Below, piece after piece: positions 1-8,491 of a DNA stretch of 21,685 bases. The position numbers and the translations under genes are program-made. Position 1 is the stretch's first letter, and each line of letters starts with the position of its first letter. The DNA comes from a bacterium HR20 (GTDB lineage Bacteria; Bacteroidota; Ignavibacteria; Kapaibacteriales; NICIL-2): the NCBI GenBank assembly GCA_002898675.1, contig BEHW01000025.1:1-21685 (forward strand), read 5' to 3'. The notes under the pieces are model-generated. The model saw only the letters and a list, made by a program, of their open reading frames with translations, did not search any database and had not been told where the DNA came from.

Positions 1-253
1 GCAATGTCAACGCAAGTGCATTCGCACGCCCACGCTCCCGTTGGTCTTGCCCATACTGAATGATGCCCTGCAGCACAGAACCTTCAGCCACGATGGCAAT
101 CCACGCCTGTAAGGTCAGAAGCTGCGCAGCTAAGCCATATTCCTCGGGCGAGAGTGCACGGATCTGAAGCCAGGTAACTCCACCGTACCCGACGAAGAGA
201 AGCTTATCAGCCGCTGTCCACGAGAGCAATCGAAGGTGCTTGCGAAGCTGCAT
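1..253 (-). CDS. Wzx-like oligosaccharide flippase, N-terminal 84 residues (cut by window edge)
   Basis: The minus strand reads without a stop from an ATG at 253 to the window edge, giving 84 residues that begin MQLRKHLRLLSWTAADKLLF. The pattern is a short basic N-terminus, a hydrophobic segment, then the phrase LSPEEYGLAAQLLTLQAW. This is typical of the first two membrane helices of polysaccharide flippases of the MATE/MVF superfamily (Wzx/RfbX type), where 'xPEEYGxxA' follows helix 1. Such proteins move undecaprenyl-linked sugar units across the inner membrane. The gene follows the heparinase-family gene by 27 nt on the same strand and faces away from wecB, which fits a surface-polysaccharide cluster. 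No clear Shine-Dalgarno sequence precedes the ATG, and an in-frame TTG lies two codons upstream. The assignment rests only on the N-terminus, so another multi-pass exporter is possible. Confidence 0.65.
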   Translation of the reverse strand, partial: MQLRKHLRLLSWTAADKLLFVGYGGVTWLQIRALSPEEYGLAAQLLTLQAWIAIVAEGSVLQGIIQYGQDQRERGRANALALTL

Positions 254-280
254 CGGCAAACCATCACATACTGCGCAAAG

Positions 281-2377
281 TTACGAGCGCATCTGCCAGC
301 GTATGGTGACCTCCGTACGCGGACCAGAGGGTTGGATCGCGATTGCGTGTGTTGGAGTCCAGATGCCGTAGGAATGGCTATAGAGGCTTTCTTCGAGCGC
401 AATTGTCGCTGCATCAGAGCTGGAGAGGATAACATGTGCCTGCGGGATTTCGAGATGTACCCCCTCGCCAGTGTCCTCGGCGTGCACGCATGGATGGAGG
501 TGGAACCAGATCACCGCTTGGCTCGGTGCGGCAAAGTAATCCTCGATGCTCAGTACATTGTCCCCTAACCGAACAATGCGCCGGTGTGGCAGATGCCATG
601 CAGTGTGTTCTGCAATGATGAGGCGTTCAGTAATAGCGACGATGCGTGCGTGAGCGCGATCACTGGTCAGCCAGAAGAGCGCTTCGCCCCCACCTTCGCA
701 CCAAGTTTCTTGCTCGACACTATCGAGTGCCAGCGTGCTGTGCATTCGTGTCGAACGAAAGCGATTCCGCATCGCCGGCTGGGCAAGGTAAACGCCAGTT
801 CCGGGGTCGGCAATCACTTCCTGACCAGCAAGCGCCAGTGTGATGGACAATTGGTCGTTGTGGGCATGCCCTCCTTTCCCGCGCTGTCCAATCGAACCAG
901 CGCGGAGAAACACTTCCGCCTCCGCATTGCGGATGACCGCCACCCCGAACGTATGCGCACAAAAGCTCGCTCGCCGGTGCTGAGTTTGATCACCAAGGAG
1001 CGCATCGAGGATACGCTCTTCCTTCCGACAGACTGCACGCAACAACGCACATGTCTCACGGTGGTTCCGCTGCGAAAGGTAGGGACGAGGCTCGGCATGC
1101 CACGTGTTGTAGGCGTCAGGATCATCAGCAAGGGGGAGGAACGATAGGAACCGTCCACTGTCGTTATCGCCAAGTTGTGGTGCGATGCCGCTCCGATACG
1201 TGGTTTGTTCGGTAAACGTGGCGATACGTTCGAGCAGGGGCCAGAACTCCCTGTCGCGTTCGAGAATGTCATGTCCCTCCGGTGTTCGGTACAAAAACCA
1301 CGTTGCCCAGCCGAGCATTTCCGCACTGAAGCGGTGGTAAGCCAGCGATGCTTCGAAGTTTCCACCATCGGGGAGAAATTGGTAGCGCGCTTCTGTGCAG
1401 AGCTGCGCAGCGCACCAGCGGCGGAGCTGCGCTGTCCAGGTACACGCAGGGAAATACGCTGCTGCGACTGAGAGTCCGGCGATACACGCCAAATAGTGAT
1501 TGCCACGCATGCCCTCGGACCATTCGAGGTTTCCCAAGACAAAGCAAGCATGGTCGTAGAGAGAAAGTAGCATTGCCTGCCCGACGCGCTCATCGAGACC
1601 GTGTGGCACTGCCAGATCGAGTGTCACAGCGATTGCGGCGAGCCGAAGCGCAGCCTCCATCCCCAGCGCCCACTGGATGCCGTAACCAGGGGGATTCTGC
1701 GCAGCAAAATCGAGCAGTGTCGTCTCGATTGCACTGAGGACTGCTGGACGCAGAGTGCTCGAGACGCAGTTGAGTGCAAGAGCGAGCAGTGGGAGGAGTT
1801 GGAGCCGACCAAGCTCCCAGGGCACCTTGGGATCGGCACCAGCAGCATCGAACCGAAGTTGCCAGTGCTTGCAGCGCTCACTCCACCGATACCCGCTGCG
1901 AAAGTCACGTTGCCAGTCGTAGGGTGCATGCGGCTGTTGGATCATGCACCAGAGCCAGCGAGCGCGCGGCACGGCGGCGTACGGCAGGTACGCATCCAGC
2001 CAATCTCCGCGTTCGGTGTCCTCGGGTGCCGGTGCGTCGTACCGCACTGCGTTGAATCCTGGTGGTTGGTAGCCATGCTGCGGGACAATCCATCCCAAAC
2101 CGAGTACAGGGAATTTGCCTTCGCAAGAGTTGGCCGCAATCTGCTGCAGTACGGCAGACAACGGCTGGAGATGCTCCTGTTGCGGAGCGTGGAGGTGGGA
2201 ATCAATCATTGCGGGCATCGTCCAGGGAACATCACGCGCTGTTGCATAGGGCTGCCGCTGCTGTGCGCGATGCATACGCCAGTGCTGCACCAGCGGTCTC
2301 AGAGCGCGTCGTAGCCCCTTCCGCAGTGCAACGGGGAACGGCACCACTTCGAGTTGACGGCGTCGGAGCGTGTTCAC
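281..2377 (-). CDS. Heparinase II/III family protein (polysaccharide lyase-like)
   Basis: This encodes about 698 residues. The N-terminal two thirds is helical and matches the alpha/alpha-toroid of heparinase II/III and alginate lyases, with the signature EGMRGNHYLACIAGL, whose Asn-His pair lies in the usual active-site segment, followed by EASLAYHRF. The C-terminal beta-sandwich starts near residue 503 with GHAHNDQLSITL, then ADPGTGVYL and RNRFRSTRMHSTLALD, the core of the Hepar_II_III domain (PF07940). Such proteins cleave uronate-containing polysaccharides by beta-elimination, and in capsule or exopolysaccharide clusters they often trim or edit the polymer. No signal peptide is obvious. 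The open frame extends to a TTG at 2437, but I prefer the GTG at 2377 because CAGGAG lies upstream (about 12 nt spacing, rather long). Another internal start is possible. The substrate cannot be read from the sequence. Confidence 0.85.
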   Translation of the reverse strand: MNTLRRRQLEVVPFPVALRKGLRRALRPLVQHWRMHRAQQRQPYATARDVPWTMPAMIDSHLHAPQQEHLQPLSAVLQQIAANSCEGKFPVLGLGWIVPQHGYQPPGFNAVRYDAPAPEDTERGDWLDAYLPYAAVPRARWLWCMIQQPHAPYDWQRDFRSGYRWSERCKHWQLRFDAAGADPKVPWELGRLQLLPLLALALNCVSSTLRPAVLSAIETTLLDFAAQNPPGYGIQWALGMEAALRLAAIAVTLDLAVPHGLDERVGQAMLLSLYDHACFVLGNLEWSEGMRGNHYLACIAGLSVAAAYFPACTWTAQLRRWCAAQLCTEARYQFLPDGGNFEASLAYHRFSAEMLGWATWFLYRTPEGHDILERDREFWPLLERIATFTEQTTYRSGIAPQLGDNDSGRFLSFLPLADDPDAYNTWHAEPRPYLSQRNHRETCALLRAVCRKEERILDALLGDQTQHRRASFCAHTFGVAVIRNAEAEVFLRAGSIGQRGKGGHAHNDQLSITLALAGQEVIADPGTGVYLAQPAMRNRFRSTRMHSTLALDSVEQETWCEGGGEALFWLTSDRAHARIVAITERLIIAEHTAWHLPHRRIVRLGDNVLSIEDYFAAPSQAVIWFHLHPCVHAEDTGEGVHLEIPQAHVILSSSDAATIALEESLYSHSYGIWTPTHAIAIQPSGPRTEVTIRWQMRS

Positions 2378-2412
2378 TGCACCACGTGTCTCCTGTCGGT
2401 TGACAGTTCGGC

Positions 2413-2420
2413 TATCTTTG
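2413..2420 (+). promoter_or_regulatory. Candidate Bacteroidota-type -7 box upstream of wecB
   Basis: TATCTTTG matches the Bacteroidota sigma-ABfr consensus TAnnTTTG exactly and lies 35 nt upstream of the wecB GTG, in the short divergent gap. A TTGACA is seen at 2400-2405, but it is only 7 nt away and too close to pair with this box. No TTG sits at the expected spacing of about 19-20 nt. Confidence 0.35.
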
Positions 2421-2455
2421 TGCACATCTTGTTGCAAAAGTGCAATCGGAGGCGT

Positions 2456-3598
2456 GTGAAACTCACAGTTGTTTTCGGAACGCGCCCAGAAGCTATCAAG
2501 CTAGCACCGATTGTCCATCGGTTGGCGAATGCGACGTGGTGCACGCTCCGTGTTGTCGTCACAGGGCAGCACACCGAGATGCTCGATCAAGTGCTCGAGC
2601 TCTTCGGCATTATCCCGGATTCCGACCTTGCAATTATGCAGCCTGGGCAGAGCCTGTACGATGTTACCGTCCGCTGCCTTGCTGGACTCGAACGTGAGTT
2701 CCGCACGGAGCGTCCTGATATGGTCATCGTCCAGGGTGATACGACGACAACGTTCGCCGCAGCACTGGCTGCGTTCTACGAGCGCATCCCGATAGCGCAC
2801 GTCGAAGCAGGGCTACGCACGTTCGACAAGTACGCGCCCTTTCCCGAGGAGGCCAACCGTGTGCTGACCTCGCACCTTGCCGATTGGCACTATGCGCCGA
2901 CAGAACGCGCACGCGAGAATCTCTTGAGGGAAGGAATTCCGCCCTCGCGCATCCTCGTGACTGGGAACACGGCAATTGATGCGCTCCGCTGGACAGTAGC
3001 ACAGCTTGCACAGCTCGACTCTGCCCTGCGCCGGCAGCTCCTTGCGTTGCCAGAGGATGTGTTGGAGTTATGCGAACGTGGCCACCGACGATTGATCTTG
3101 GTTACCGGGCATCGTCGCGAAAATTTCGGCGAGGGGTTCGAACGGATCTGCACCGCACTTGCAACGCTTGCACGCACAGAGCCAGACGTTACGATTCTCT
3201 ACCCGGTGCATCTCAATCCGAACGTCCGCGGCCCTGTTCTGCACGTGCTCGGAGCTGTCCCCAATGTGCGTTTACTTGAACCGCTGCCGTACCGGGAGTT
3301 TGCGTACTTGATGCAGCATGCAGCATTTATCATCACCGACTCTGGGGGCATCCAAGAGGAAGCTCCGTCGCTTGGGAAGCCAGTGTTGGTCCTTCGCGAG
3401 GTAACGGAGCGTCCGGAAGCAATCGAGGCAGGCACAGCTCGTCTTGTGGGCACCGATGCCGAACGCATCGTTACAACTGCACTGCAATTGCTCCACGACG
3501 AACAATTCTACTGCTCGATGGCGAAAGCGCATAACCCCTACGGCGACGGTCGCGCAGCAGAGCGAATCGTTGCACATCTGGAGAGCCTTGCCCAATGA
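2456..3598 (+). CDS. wecB: UDP-N-acetylglucosamine 2-epimerase (non-hydrolysing)
   Basis: The 380-residue product interconverts UDP-GlcNAc and UDP-ManNAc in the cytoplasm, the precursor step for ManNAc-containing surface polysaccharides. It has the full family fingerprint: FGTRPEAIKLAPIV at the N-terminus, QGDTTTTFAAAL, AHVEAGLRT, FPEEANR, ILVTGHRRENFGEGF, YPVHLNPNVRGPV and the nucleotide-binding ITDSGGIQEEAPSLGKPVLVLR. The Asp of QGD, the Glu of HVEAG, the Glu of PEE and the His of GHRRE correspond to the residues implicated in catalysis. The frame is open further upstream, but the family begins with M-K-x-T-V-x-F-G-T-R, so I chose the GTG at 2456. It has GGAGG at 2448-2452 with unusually short spacing (3 nt). 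The stop overlaps the era ATG (ATGA), which indicates translational coupling. The flippase and heparinase neighbours support a polysaccharide role. Confidence 0.93.
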   Translation: MKLTVVFGTRPEAIKLAPIVHRLANATWCTLRVVVTGQHTEMLDQVLELFGIIPDSDLAIMQPGQSLYDVTVRCLAGLEREFRTERPDMVIVQGDTTTTFAAALAAFYERIPIAHVEAGLRTFDKYAPFPEEANRVLTSHLADWHYAPTERARENLLREGIPPSRILVTGNTAIDALRWTVAQLAQLDSALRRQLLALPEDVLELCERGHRRLILVTGHRRENFGEGFERICTALATLARTEPDVTILYPVHLNPNVRGPVLHVLGAVPNVRLLEPLPYREFAYLMQHAAFIITDSGGIQEEAPSLGKPVLVLREVTERPEAIEAGTARLVGTDAERIVTTALQLLHDEQFYCSMAKAHNPYGDGRAAERIVAHLESLAQ

Positions 3599-4518
3599 AG
3601 CGCGCTGGCTTTGTTGCGATCCTTGGGAAACCGAACGCTGGGAAATCTACTCTGCTCAACGCGCTCATCGGCGAGCCGCTGGCGATTGTTTCGCCGAAAC
3701 CAGAGACAACACGCCGGCCGGTTGTTGGCATCTTGACACGTCCGGATGCACAGATTGTTTTCCTCGATACACCGGGCATCGTCCAGCATCCGAAGTACGA
3801 GCTTCACCGTCAAATGCTCACCGAGATTCGGCAAGCGATCGAGGATGCAGACGTTCTGGCGGTTCTGCTCGATGCGACTGGTGGCATTGCCGAGGCGCAG
3901 TCGCTCCTTGCTGAACCGATCATGGACGATGTCCGCGCAAGTGCGAAACCAACGATTTTGGTGCTGACGAAAATGGATGCACTCGAGGAGAAAGCTGCAG
4001 CACTGCCCATCATCGAGCACATGATGGCATCGGGAATCTTCACGGCAAGTGTGGCGGTCTCGGCACTGAAAGGGAAGTTCCTCGATGAGCTTGAGCGCGT
4101 CATCATCGAGCATCTTCCCGAAGGAGAATTTCTCTTCGATCCAGAACAACTTTCGACGCAGAACGAGCGATTCTTCGTGGCCGAGTTCATCCGTGAGCAG
4201 ATTTACCGCCACTGCCAGCAGGAAATACCCTATTCGGTCGAGGTGGTCGTTACTGATTTTGAGGAACGCGACAGTGCACCCTGGTACATTGCCGCAGAGC
4301 TAATCGTCGAGCGCCATTCGCAGAAGAAGATCCTCATCGGCAAGGGCGGCGCGATGATCAAACGCATTGGCGAACATGCCCGCAAGCGGATTGAAGAGCA
4401 TCTCGGTGTGCCAGTCTATTTGGAGCTGTACGTCAAGGTCCGCGAGCATTGGCGAAACGACCCGACGTACCTTCGTTCGTTTGGGTATCGCATCACACCA
4501 CCCCACAGGAAGCAATGA
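3595..4518 (+). CDS. era: GTPase Era
   Basis: The 307-residue product has normal Era length. Era binds the 3' end of 16S rRNA and assists 30S maturation. The G motifs are visible: G1 GKPNAGKST (residues 11-19), G2 ETTRR (37-41), G3 DTPG (58-61), G4 TKMD (125-128) and G5 SALKG (156-160). G4 is TKxD rather than the usual NKxD, a substitution tolerated in several GTPases. The C-terminal KH domain has the GxxG loop in LIGKGGAMIKRIG (GKGG at 249-252), followed by the conserved LELYVKVREHWRND and a short tail. The ATG overlaps the wecB stop by 4 nt, and its own TGA overlaps the start of the next gene in the same way. Era is therefore co-translated between a sugar epimerase and a dehydrogenase subunit, an unusual neighbourhood. 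Confidence 0.96.
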   Translation: MKRAGFVAILGKPNAGKSTLLNALIGEPLAIVSPKPETTRRPVVGILTRPDAQIVFLDTPGIVQHPKYELHRQMLTEIRQAIEDADVLAVLLDATGGIAEAQSLLAEPIMDDVRASAKPTILVLTKMDALEEKAAALPIIEHMMASGIFTASVAVSALKGKFLDELERVIIEHLPEGEFLFDPEQLSTQNERFFVAEFIREQIYRHCQQEIPYSVEVVVTDFEERDSAPWYIAAELIVERHSQKKILIGKGGAMIKRIGEHARKRIEEHLGVPVYLELYVKVREHWRNDPTYLRSFGYRITPPHRKQ

Positions 4519-5525
4519 GCCAGTATAACCTCGATGAGCCTATTCCCCCGCTTCACGTTTCACCGCAGCTAAGCGATGACGATCGCAGGCAGCTTGTTCG
4601 TTGGATGATCACAGCGCGCGAGTTCGACCACGCGATGATTCGCCTCTACCGCCAAGGGCGCGCGCTCGGCGGCGTGTACGCACAAATCGGCAACGAAGCA
4701 ACGTCGGTCGGCGCAAGCTACGCACTCGACCGCTCGCGCGATGTGATCTTCCCGATGCATCGGGATATCGGCATGCACTTTGTCTTCGGTGCCCCGCTCG
4801 ATGGACTGATGCTCAACTTCATGGCACGCCAAGGGAGCAGCATGCGTGGCACCGATGGCACCGGACATTACGCAGACCCAGCCCGGCGGATCTACGGCAA
4901 CATCTCGCACCTGGCTGCGATGATGCCAGTTGCAGCTGGCTTTGCCCTCGCAGCACGAATGCGGAAGGAAAACATCGTTGTCCTTACAACGATCGGTGAT
5001 GGCGGCTCGAACGTCGGAGAATTCCACGAAGCGATGAACTTTGCAGCCGTGCAGAAACTGCCACTTCTTGTCATCATCGAAAACAATCAATACGCTTACT
5101 CGACGCCACGCGAACTTGAATACGCCTGCGAGCGCTTGAGTGATCGTGCACCTGGCTACGGCTGCCCGGGCGTCACCATTGATGGAACCGACGTCGAGCT
5201 GGTCTATGACACGGTGCGGGACTACGCCCAGCGTGCCCGCGCAGGCGAAGGTCCTGCACTCATCGAGTGCGTTACGATGCGCATGCGCGGACACGCCGAG
5301 CACGATGATTTCCGTTACGTCCCGCGCCAGATGCTCGCGTACTGGGAAAAGCGCGATCCACTTGCGCGTTATGAAGCGTTCCTGGTCGAGCATCGCATCG
5401 CTGACCAGGAAACGATTTCCCGCTGGCACGCTGAAATTGCTCAGCAGATCACCAGTGCGATTGACCGAGCGCTCGAGCAGCCATTCCCACCTGCTGAGGA
5501 GGCATTCCGGAACGTGTTCGTCTAA
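4515..5525 (+). CDS. 2-oxoacid (pyruvate/branched-chain) dehydrogenase E1 component, alpha subunit
   Basis: The 336-residue thiamine-diphosphate enzyme subunit is of the usual E1-alpha size. The TPP motif starts at GDGGSNVGEF (GDG at 161-163) and ends with the Asn pair at 190-191 (IIENNQYAYS). Other family segments are the start of the catalytic domain (RLYRQGRALGGVYAQIGNEA), MHRDIGMHF, MRGTDGTGHY and RMRGHAEHDD. With an E1-beta subunit it would decarboxylate a 2-oxoacid and acylate the lipoyl group of E2. No E1-beta, E2 or E3 gene lies in this window, so pyruvate and 2-oxoisovalerate cannot be told apart. The frame is open to 4449, but the ATG at 4515 overlaps the era stop (ATGA), has AGGA just upstream and removes a non-conserved N-terminal extension. 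The gene ends by sharing bases with the convergent lipoprotein gene. Confidence 0.88.
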   Translation: MSQYNLDEPIPPLHVSPQLSDDDRRQLVRWMITAREFDHAMIRLYRQGRALGGVYAQIGNEATSVGASYALDRSRDVIFPMHRDIGMHFVFGAPLDGLMLNFMARQGSSMRGTDGTGHYADPARRIYGNISHLAAMMPVAAGFALAARMRKENIVVLTTIGDGGSNVGEFHEAMNFAAVQKLPLLVIIENNQYAYSTPRELEYACERLSDRAPGYGCPGVTIDGTDVELVYDTVRDYAQRARAGEGPALIECVTMRMRGHAEHDDFRYVPRQMLAYWEKRDPLARYEAFLVEHRIADQETISRWHAEIAQQITSAIDRALEQPFPPAEEAFRNVFV

Positions 5526-6067
5526 GGTTCGATGACAAGCGGCAGCGAAATGTCCGCATCGGTTTCGGGTGCGCGCGCCTGCCCATCTTTCGTGTTCGGC
5601 TCGTAGTGGTAAAGCTGGATGCGCACGTGGCCGGGTGTTGGAGCTTCAACAGGATCGATTGACCACCGCGTCTGCAATCCTAACGGCATACCTCGACTAT
5701 CGCGATCAGTTATCGCAATGCTCACTGTATTTGCCGCTGAGCCATCGAGGCTGTAGAAAAACTGATGCTCAGTTCCCTGCGAGCGGATAGTGTTGGTGAG
5801 GCTATCGCCGTCGGTCGCCAGTATTTCCAACGAGCACGAGTACGTCGAGTTTGAGCGGAGCCCGAGAGTGTCCACGATCGGTGGGCTTCCGCCGGGGCCA
5901 TCAGAATCGCGCCAGCGTGCAGTAACAGTATCACCGCGGCTGCCAACAAGCCGCAGGATAAACGTACCTGGCACTTTATGTTCGTCATCGGATGGGCTAT
6001 GGCTTTTCTCGCATCCGCTGAGCACAAGGAGCGTTGCGAGCAGTGCAACGGAAAGGGTGCATTTCAT
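5522..6067 (-). CDS. Lipoprotein paired with the TonB-dependent receptor
   Basis: The 181-residue product has a short lipoprotein signal ending at LVLSGC, with the acylated Cys at position 19, followed by a Ser/Asp-rich linker. The body contains FILRLVGSRGDTVTARWRD, a DGPGGSPPIVDTLGL turn, TEHQFFYSLDG, ITDRDSRGMPLGL and HVRIQLYHYEPN, ending in DISLPLVIEP. This pattern recalls, from memory, a Bacteroidota lipoprotein family (often labelled 'type 1 periplasmic binding fold') encoded beside TonB receptors, so a surface or periplasmic partner of the receptor is likely. Its biochemical role is unknown to me. The start ATG overlaps the receptor stop (ATGA), which argues for co-translation. A longer open frame upstream only shadows the receptor. 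The stop TAG overlaps the TAA of the convergent E1-alpha gene. Confidence 0.82.
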   Translation of the reverse strand: MKCTLSVALLATLLVLSGCEKSHSPSDDEHKVPGTFILRLVGSRGDTVTARWRDSDGPGGSPPIVDTLGLRSNSTYSCSLEILATDGDSLTNTIRSQGTEHQFFYSLDGSAANTVSIAITDRDSRGMPLGLQTRWSIDPVEAPTPGHVRIQLYHYEPNTKDGQARAPETDADISLPLVIEP

Positions 6068-8418
6068 TGCTGGGTCTCCAGAAAGTGGTTGAACATACCA
6101 AAAGGAACTGTGGCAGTTAGCATCAGATTCCTGCCGGGATTGAGTGCGAAGTAACGGTAGCGGCTCAAGTAATCGCGGTACGGTGTGTCGAGCAGGTTCT
6201 GGATCCGAAGTGTTGCTTGGATCGGTGTGCCTGCAAGAAGCCATTGCCCGCCAGCAGTCAGATCCACGGTGAGATAGCCTGCCGGTGGCGGTGCATAATC
6301 GAAGACGCTTGGTGAGACCGCAGTTTGGCGGCGAACGGCTGTTGCGGCAAGTTCGAAATACGGCGCGTGTATCCCAAGCAGATCGTCTGGGTGGAGATGG
6401 AGCGCCAACCGCATCCGATCAGCTGGCATAAATGCCAGAAAATCGCCGCTGGGAAGTCGAACCCCACGTACGAATGCCGCTTGCATATCGAAGCGAAGGA
6501 TGTTTCCCATTGGGAGCGAAGCGGAGAGTTCGCTGCCAAAGATTGCAGCGCGTTGTTGGACGTACCGCATCGTTGGAAAGACGCCGCGATACGTGACCGT
6601 TGGCATCGAGTCCGGAAGTAGTTGCGTCAGACGTGGAAAGTACTGCGCGTACACTGTTGCCTCGAGCTGGATGCGGTCCAACCTTGTTGTGAAGCTGGCA
6701 TCGAGTGAGACCGACCGCTCAGTGCGGAGTTTGCGGTCGCCGATTTCGTACTGCGCAGTGCCGTGGTGCAAGTCGTTGGCAAAGAGCTCCACCGGCGATG
6801 GAGGCCTCCAGTACGTGCCAAGATTGATGCGGAGGCGAGAGGAGCCACCAATCGTGCGTTCGATGCCACCATTTGCCGCGATACCCGCAAAGAGCATGGT
6901 CGTATCGGGATCGTATCGTCCTGCGGCTTTGTTGTACGGTCGAGCTTGCATCCACTGGAGATCGCCCCGAATACCGAACGATGCAAGCCAGTCGCCGATC
7001 GTAAACGTCCGCGTTCCCAGAATTCCGCCTTCGTAGAGCAAATAGTCCGGCAGGAGAAAGACTTGTCCGCTGCGGACGTTCGATTGCCGAAGGAAGTGCA
7101 GACCGAGAACGTTCGTTGCGCCACTGTTGGAGAAACGGTATCGGAGTTCGAGCTGATAGCTGGCCAGCGAGAGCTCCAGTGCCGGCCGCTGGAGTGCTTG
7201 CTGGAGGAGAGTGCTGTCGGTGTACCGTGCAGCGTGGGCGTCGTATTCGCTTCGGTCGTTCCGCTGCCAGCCATAGTGCAGCTCGAGTGTGCCAGCATCG
7301 GTGGTGTAGGTGCTGTGAAGGTAGAGCGTCTGGTGGAGAATTTGCTGACGAGGGTTGCCGATGCGATACGTCCACGGTCGGATGATGAGCGGCCGACCCG
7401 CTTCGATCGCGCGCTGCAAATCGTCGGGATTGCCAAGGTGGGAAGCTGCTAGGATTCCAAGCTCACTGGCAAAGAGCGAGTAGCTTAGCTCGGTTCGCCA
7501 AGATGCAGCGTCGTAGCCGATTGCTACCATCCCGCTGCCAGTGCGTGCACCAGTATTGGAGAGCACGTACTGTGGCGTTCGGCTATCGCCGGCAATCGTC
7601 CCACTTGCGTAGAGGAGGTAGGCAGTGTTGGGGAAAGCAAGGTCACTTCCTTGGGCACGCACAGCTGCGGCGCCCATTCCATTATTCGTTGCTCCCAGTA
7701 GCGACAGTTGCCCTTCGAATGCTTGGTGGTAGCGGAGCGGCGGTGGCTCGATCCGAATGACACCCCCAATCGCTGCGTAGCTCTCCTCCAAGCTCGCTGC
7801 ACCGCGAATGACAGCAACGCTCGTCGGCAGAAACGGATCGAGTGCAGGCCCGTGATCGAGACCCCATTCTTGTGCACGGTGCTGAATGCCGCCACTGCTG
7901 ATTACGACACGTTCGCTGTGTAGGCCACGGATGACAGGCTTTGCAATCGTCGCTCCAGTCTGGAGGAGCGAAACTCCGGGAACGTCTGTGAGCAAGTCGC
8001 CGAATGTTTGTCCGCGGTGACGATCGAGATACTGCCAGTCGAGCTGGACGTCATGCTCGGTTCCGATGGCAAGCGGGCGCGCACCTTCGACGGTGACGTG
8101 GTGGAGCTCGATGCTCAGCGGAACAAGGAACACGTCAATCGTTGTGTCGCGGGATAGCGCGATGGTCAACACTCGGTCGTAGTATCCAAGTCGCCGAATA
8201 CCCAGACGGTAGCGTCCCGGTGCAAGATTGGGGACGTGGAAATGACCATCGCTTGCACTCCGCGCAATGCGCTGCAGGCCGATGATCACAATCTGAGCAT
8301 CGGAAATCGGAGTGCCACGAGCGCTATCGCGGACAACACCGTGAAGGTGGAAGCTACCGTCAGAGGCGAACGTGCACGCTGCCGCAATGGTCAGCAGTGC
8401 TGCAACAAGACAAGGCAT
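6064..8418 (-). CDS. TonB-dependent outer-membrane receptor (metal-receptor-like)
   Basis: The 784-residue product begins with a signal peptide (about 1-18). A carboxypeptidase-regulatory-like beta domain follows (about 24-105: HGVVRDSARGTPISDAQIVI, then DGHFHVPNLAPGRYRLGI). The plug is about 130-228 (TFGDLLTDVPGVSLLQTGA, KPVIRGLHSERVVISSGGI, EWGLDHGPALDPF, IRGAASLEESYAAIGGVI), and a 22-strand barrel takes up the rest. The plug phrases KPVIRGL, DHGPALDP and AIGGV resemble the ZnuD/copper-receptor branch rather than siderophore or SusC receptors, so zinc or another transition metal is a reasonable but unproven ligand. The His-containing N-terminus (FHLHG, HFHV, ELHHV) agrees with this. Upstream on the same strand is a small Cys/His-rich exported protein, and downstream is an overlapping lipoprotein. 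The start codon lacks a Shine-Dalgarno sequence and follows a terminator-like hairpin directly. Confidence 0.92.
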   Translation of the reverse strand: MPCLVAALLTIAAACTFASDGSFHLHGVVRDSARGTPISDAQIVIIGLQRIARSASDGHFHVPNLAPGRYRLGIRRLGYYDRVLTIALSRDTTIDVFLVPLSIELHHVTVEGARPLAIGTEHDVQLDWQYLDRHRGQTFGDLLTDVPGVSLLQTGATIAKPVIRGLHSERVVISSGGIQHRAQEWGLDHGPALDPFLPTSVAVIRGAASLEESYAAIGGVIRIEPPPLRYHQAFEGQLSLLGATNNGMGAAAVRAQGSDLAFPNTAYLLYASGTIAGDSRTPQYVLSNTGARTGSGMVAIGYDAASWRTELSYSLFASELGILAASHLGNPDDLQRAIEAGRPLIIRPWTYRIGNPRQQILHQTLYLHSTYTTDAGTLELHYGWQRNDRSEYDAHAARYTDSTLLQQALQRPALELSLASYQLELRYRFSNSGATNVLGLHFLRQSNVRSGQVFLLPDYLLYEGGILGTRTFTIGDWLASFGIRGDLQWMQARPYNKAAGRYDPDTTMLFAGIAANGGIERTIGGSSRLRINLGTYWRPPSPVELFANDLHHGTAQYEIGDRKLRTERSVSLDASFTTRLDRIQLEATVYAQYFPRLTQLLPDSMPTVTYRGVFPTMRYVQQRAAIFGSELSASLPMGNILRFDMQAAFVRGVRLPSGDFLAFMPADRMRLALHLHPDDLLGIHAPYFELAATAVRRQTAVSPSVFDYAPPPAGYLTVDLTAGGQWLLAGTPIQATLRIQNLLDTPYRDYLSRYRYFALNPGRNLMLTATVPFGMFNHFLETQQ

Positions 8419-8428
8419 TCAGATTGGT

Positions 8429-8491
8429 AAAAACGAAACGACTGCGTCCGTACAGATCCGGTGTGGAGTTGATAGGGATGCTACGCAGTCG
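8429..8491 (-). terminator. Intrinsic-terminator or attenuator-like hairpin before the TonB receptor gene
   Basis: On the minus strand a perfect 9-bp inverted repeat, CGACTGCGT (8491-8483) and ACGCAGTCG (8447-8439), encloses a 35-nt loop. It is followed at once by TTTCGTTTTT (8438-8429). The first arm contains the TAG stop of the small upstream gene, and the receptor ATG is at 8418, only 10 nt past the T-tract. The layout would let transcription stop or pause before the receptor. The long loop lowers confidence, and a simple mRNA-stabilising hairpin is an alternative. Confidence 0.4.

Noticed and set aside
130..435. Open frame of 101 codons on the minus strand
   Set aside because: It is out of frame with the flippase-like and heparinase-family genes that it overlaps. 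Its Arg/Ser/Cys-rich translation looks like a shadow.
584..2314. Several long plus-strand open frames opposite the heparinase-family gene
   Set aside because: Their translations are Arg/Cys/Ser-rich with no recognisable motif, while the minus-strand frame has clear family signatures throughout.
2400..2428. Sigma-70 style promoter starting at TTGACA upstream of wecB
   Set aside because: At 17-nt spacing the -10 position reads CACATC, not TATAAT-like. Only the TAnnTTTG box was kept, at low confidence.
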